In this document: positions 21,431 to 24,294 of the stretch, piece by piece
How the letters are laid out: each line of letters opens with the position of its first letter
How positions within the stretch are numbered: the stretch's first letter is position 1
Source: Candidatus Aenigmatarchaeota archaeon
GTDB lineage: Archaea; Aenigmatarchaeota; Aenigmatarchaeia; QMZS01
NCBI GenBank assembly: GCA_016932615.1
Contig: JAFGCN010000004.1
Location: 1-24,294 of the forward strand
Length of the DNA stretch: 24,294 nucleotides
Direction: 5' to 3'
Notes under the pieces: model-generated
Databases searched by the model: none
Told to the model about the DNA's origin: nothing
What the model saw: only the letters and a program-made list of their open reading frames with translations
Program-made: the position numbers and the translations under genes

Positions 21431-22588
21431 ATGGGAAAAATAGCAGAAAACGCCAAATATCTGATGAAGTTTTCCCTGGAAGCTGACAGCCTTGTCGAAA
21501 GGCCTGATGTGATTGGTGCAATTTTTGGCCAGACAGAGGGGCTTTTGGGGCAGGGAATGGAACTAAAGGAGCTCCAGGAAAGCGGCAGGGTTGGGCGCAT
21601 AGAAATAATATTCCAGGAAAGCAAAGACGGAAAAACACGCGCAGAGATAGTTATCCCTTCAAACCTTAGTATCAAGGAAACCGTCCTTTTGGCGGCTTCA
21701 GTTGAAACTGTGGACAAGGTTGGCTTTACGAGCGCAAAAATTCAGCTAAAAGACATAGAGGATGTTAGAAGCAGCAAGAGAAGTTACATTGAATCCAGGA
21801 GCAAGGAGCTTTTGAGCAGGGCCTACGGCCAGCTGGTCGACCCCAAGGAAGCTCTTGAAAAGCTGGACAAAGACGTCAAAATCGCCGAGGCAATCGAGTA
21901 CAAAGGGCTTTGCGCAGGGCCGGAAATCCACAATTCGCGGGAAATCGTGATTGTAGAGGGCCGCGCAGATGTCATAAACCTGCTTAAATACGGCATACGA
22001 AACGCGATTGCAATAGACGGAAGCAAGGTCTCGGAGAACGTCTCTGATATCGTAAAAGACCGCATAACCACGGTCTTTCTTGACGGCGACAGGGGCGGAG
22101 ACATGATTCTTAAGCGGCTAAAGCAGTTCTTAAAGGTGGATTACGTGGCAAGGGCCCCTGACGGCAAAGAAGTCGAGGAGCTCACGGGAAAAGAGATAAG
22201 GCAGGCATTGAAGACAAAGAAGCGGGAAGACAAGGCCCCCCCGCCCGAAATGGGCGGGGACAAGAAGGGCTTTTCCAAAAAGGCGGCACCAGAGCTCCCT
22301 GAAGACCTAAAGGCCCGCATAGGGCCCATTTTAAAGGACATGCTTGGCACTAAAGAAGTCAGGTTCCTTGACAGCTCGCTTGAGGAGGTCCACAGGGCCT
22401 CTTATGGGGAGCTTTCAAAGCTCCTGAAAGTCGTGGATTTCGACAACGTAGCCGTCGTCCTTATGGACGGAAAGTTCACAAAAGACCTGGCTGAAAGGTT
22501 TGAGAAAAAGAACATCCAGGCCGTCGCCTGCTTCGACAGGGAGAGGTTTAAGACCAAAATAAACGTTCTTTGCATTGACGAGTTTTGA
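21431..22588 (+). CDS. dnaG: archaeal DnaG-like primase
   Basis: 385 residues. The N-terminal domain (about 1-160) has the archaeal DnaG signature VERPDVIGAIFGQTEGLLG and ends before a Toprim domain with Glu176 in IVEGRAD and the DxD motif LDGDRGGD (218-224), which chelate catalytic metal. A Lys/Pro-rich linker (about 260-290) leads to a C-terminal domain. Archaeal DnaG has weak primase activity and is also a stable exosome component that helps bind poly(A)-rich RNA. The ATG at 21431 is chosen over an upstream TTG (21413) because it matches the family start and has AATTTATG (21403-21410) about 24 bases upstream. A second TATA-like stretch at 21418-21428 is too close. Confidence 0.96.
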   Translation: MGKIAENAKYLMKFSLEADSLVERPDVIGAIFGQTEGLLGQGMELKELQESGRVGRIEIIFQESKDGKTRAEIVIPSNLSIKETVLLAASVETVDKVGFTSAKIQLKDIEDVRSSKRSYIESRSKELLSRAYGQLVDPKEALEKLDKDVKIAEAIEYKGLCAGPEIHNSREIVIVEGRADVINLLKYGIRNAIAIDGSKVSENVSDIVKDRITTVFLDGDRGGDMILKRLKQFLKVDYVARAPDGKEVEELTGKEIRQALKTKKREDKAPPPEMGGDKKGFSKKAAPELPEDLKARIGPILKDMLGTKEVRFLDSSLEEVHRASYGELSKLLKVVDFDNVAVVLMDGKFTKDLAERFEKKNIQAVACFDRERFKTKINVLCIDEF

Positions 22589-22616
22589 TTTCTTTTCATT
22601 TATTTTCATATTTTTT
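22589..22616 (+). terminator. T-rich terminator of dnaG
   Basis: T runs of three to six (ending TTTTTT) directly follow the TGA stop. Confidence 0.6.
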
Positions 22617-22631
22617 GAACACTTGCTGTGG

Positions 22632-22641
22632 AATTTATATC
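22632..22641 (+). promoter_or_regulatory. TATA box of the protease gene
   Basis: AATTTATATC is centred 26 bases before the ATG at 22662, a leaderless arrangement. Confidence 0.55.
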
Positions 22642-22661
22642 ATTCCCTTCCTATATTATAG

Positions 22662-24294
22662 ATGGATAAGGCCAGTAAGCTCTTGGCGGCAATCCTCATG
22701 ATATCTATTCTAAGCCCCGCATTCGCTGCGGAATATATTATAGAGCCGCCCCAAATCCCTCCTGAGAGGCAGTTGCAGGCGTTTTCTGAAAGCTCCTCGC
22801 CTGAGCCGCTAAAGCCGGGCCTGAGGCGCATCTACGGAACCGATTCCCTTGCCGGCTCCCTGACTGAAGAGGAGGCAGCAGAATTGGAGGCGCAGGGCTA
22901 CACATTATACGAAAACTTCAGGGTTTACGGCTTTCTTGATGAGTCCGCTGCGATTATTAATGCGACCGAAGTATGGGCCGTTCAGGTGGGTGGAATAAAC
23001 CTCACCGGCGCAGGGCAGACGATTTGCGTCATAGACTCGGGGATAAATTACACCCACAGCGCCTTTGGAGGCAGCTGGGGCAGTGTAGTGCTAGGGGGGG
23101 CGGCTTTCCTGAATGACTCTGGCTACGTCGCAGAGTGCAATGAGACCAATTCCACACCGTGCTTTGACAATAACGGCCATGGCACAAAGCTTGCAGGGAT
23201 ACTGGTTTCTCAAGACGCAACCTATAGGGGCATTGCCCCCGATGCAAAACTGGTTGTCGTAAAGGCCCTTGAAGGGGAGTACAACAGCATCTCCAGCGGG
23301 TACGAGAGCGATATTGCCAGCGGCGTAAACTACTGCACTGAGCACAGCGCGGAATATAATATATCGGTAATTTCCCTGAGTCTCGGCTCGACCGGCAAGA
23401 GCAGCTATTACTGCGATAATGAGCCCTGGGTCTGGCCCGGGCTTAGGGATGCAATAGACAATGCTACTGCACATGGCATAATGGTGGTTGCAGCTGCCGG
23501 AAACAATTATTCTACGACCAACCTTTCGGCTCCGGCTTGCTTTTACAATGCAACGCCCGTTGGCGCAGTTGACAAGCTTGACGCAATACCGGCATTTAGC
23601 AACCGCTGGGAACTGCCTCTTGTTTTCGCTCCAGGGCAGAATATAATGACCTCCTACTGGCCGGGCGGCTTTGCTTATGCCTCTGGAACCTCTATGGCGG
23701 CGCCTCACTTAAGTGGGGTTTTCGCCCTAATGAAGCAGTACCTGTCCCTTGTCGGAGGAAACCTCACACCTCAGGAGCTTGAAACAAGGGCAATCTACAC
23801 GGGAACAAATGTTACCTCGAACGCCAATATGTCCCGCATAAATGCCTATGAGCTTTACCTGAACCTCTCGGAATACCTTTTTGTCGTAGTGTCTGCCCCA
23901 CTAAACCACTCAATTCAGAACTCCTCCGTTCTTTCGGTAAGCGGGTCATCGAGCCGCTCCGGCACTAATGTATCGGTATATTATACTAACGGCACGCTTG
24001 CAGATTCCACAAACCTCAGCGGACTGTACTGGTCTGCCAACTTCACGCTTTCGGACGGCGCATATAATATTGTCGCGCTCATCTCGAACGGAACCAACTC
24101 TGAAAATGTTACTGTTTCCAACATCACCCTGGACACTGTGCCGCCACAGGTGGAAATTGTTTCCCCTCTTCCTTCAGTTTACCTTCCTTCGAAAACAGTT
24201 TTAATAAACCTCACGGCAAACGACACAAACCTCAACTACACGAATATCTCCATCTACAACTCAACTGGAGGGCTTGTGAACTCCACAACGAAAA
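22662..24294 (+). CDS. secreted subtilisin-like (S8) serine protease, 3' end missing
   Basis: At least 544 residues, open to the window edge. A signal peptide (about 1-23, ending AFA) precedes a propeptide-like region (about 24-105). The catalytic domain has Asp125 in CVIDSG, His173 in NNGHGT, oxyanion Asn281 in VAAAGNN and Ser344 in GTSMAAPH, so the triad is complete. After about residue 400 the chain becomes rich in Asn, Ser and Thr, with an NxS/T sequon every few residues and beta-strand patterns (VSGSSSRSGTNVSVYY, TVPPQVEIVSP). These are Ig-like extracellular repeats that are probably N-glycosylated. The mature enzyme should act at or outside the cell surface. Four or more Cys in the catalytic domain may form disulfides. 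Confidence 0.95.
   Translation, partial: MDKASKLLAAILMISILSPAFAAEYIIEPPQIPPERQLQAFSESSSPEPLKPGLRRIYGTDSLAGSLTEEEAAELEAQGYTLYENFRVYGFLDESAAIINATEVWAVQVGGINLTGAGQTICVIDSGINYTHSAFGGSWGSVVLGGAAFLNDSGYVAECNETNSTPCFDNNGHGTKLAGILVSQDATYRGIAPDAKLVVVKALEGEYNSISSGYESDIASGVNYCTEHSAEYNISVISLSLGSTGKSSYYCDNEPWVWPGLRDAIDNATAHGIMVVAAAGNNYSTTNLSAPACFYNATPVGAVDKLDAIPAFSNRWELPLVFAPGQNIMTSYWPGGFAYASGTSMAAPHLSGVFALMKQYLSLVGGNLTPQELETRAIYTGTNVTSNANMSRINAYELYLNLSEYLFVVVSAPLNHSIQNSSVLSVSGSSSRSGTNVSVYYTNGTLADSTNLSGLYWSANFTLSDGAYNIVALISNGTNSENVTVSNITLDTVPPQVEIVSPLPSVYLPSKTVLINLTANDTNLNYTNISIYNSTGGLVNSTTK

Noticed and set aside
23091-23708. 205-residue frame on the minus strand
   Set aside because: It is antisense to the catalytic domain of the protease, whose triad is intact. 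It is a by-product of GC-rich codon use.

Overview
The window is archaeal. The evidence is an aIF5B-type initiation factor, an archaeal-type glutamyl-tRNA synthetase, an archaeal DnaG-like primase, an archaeal RNase HII, half-size RND exporters next to a COG1361-like surface protein, and an intron-containing initiator tRNA. Many genes have a TATA-like element 20-26 bases before the start codon and no Shine-Dalgarno sequence, as expected for leaderless archaeal transcripts. Two internal operon starts do have strong Shine-Dalgarno sites. I cannot name the lineage; a euryarchaeal or DPANN-like archaeon with compact gene spacing is my inference.

Region 1 (1-3700) is the most unusual. A minus-strand AAA+ ATPase with a C-terminal winged helix (129-1208) is followed by about 1 kb of non-coding DNA with eleven copies of the palindrome TTCACGTGAA. 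Most copies carry a third half-site (TTCAC or a variant), always on the same side. A small winged-helix protein (2245-2538) closes the far flank. A twelfth copy sits at 3595-3610. I read this as a candidate replication origin with an unusual recognition box and an adjacent initiator, although a regulon of operator sites is possible. Two small membrane-anchored proteins follow, the first with a pilin-like N-terminus.

Region 2 (3707-8506) is informational: infB, gltX, then on the minus strand a SLOG-like Rossmann protein and endonuclease III.

Region 3 (8558-12627) is a four-gene operon: a secreted, membrane-anchored COG1361-like protein, a PadR regulator, and two half-size RND/MMPL exporter proteins that together equal one full-length transporter. 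A perfect palindrome lies just before its first start codon.

Region 4 (12681-19571) holds mostly single genes: DUF378, a metallophosphoesterase, a Nudix protein, an EamA transporter, a secreted coiled-coil protein, RNase HII, the initiator tRNA gene with two introns, a GNAT acetyltransferase, a CxxCxxCC (YkgJ-like) protein and an MscS channel.

Region 5 (19572-21400) looks like an accessory patch. It has a broken small gene and an AT-rich two-gene module pairing a GHKL (histidine-kinase-like) ATPase with a STAS-like DUF4325 protein.

Region 6 (21431-end) has dnaG and the start of a secreted subtilisin-like protease that runs off the window.
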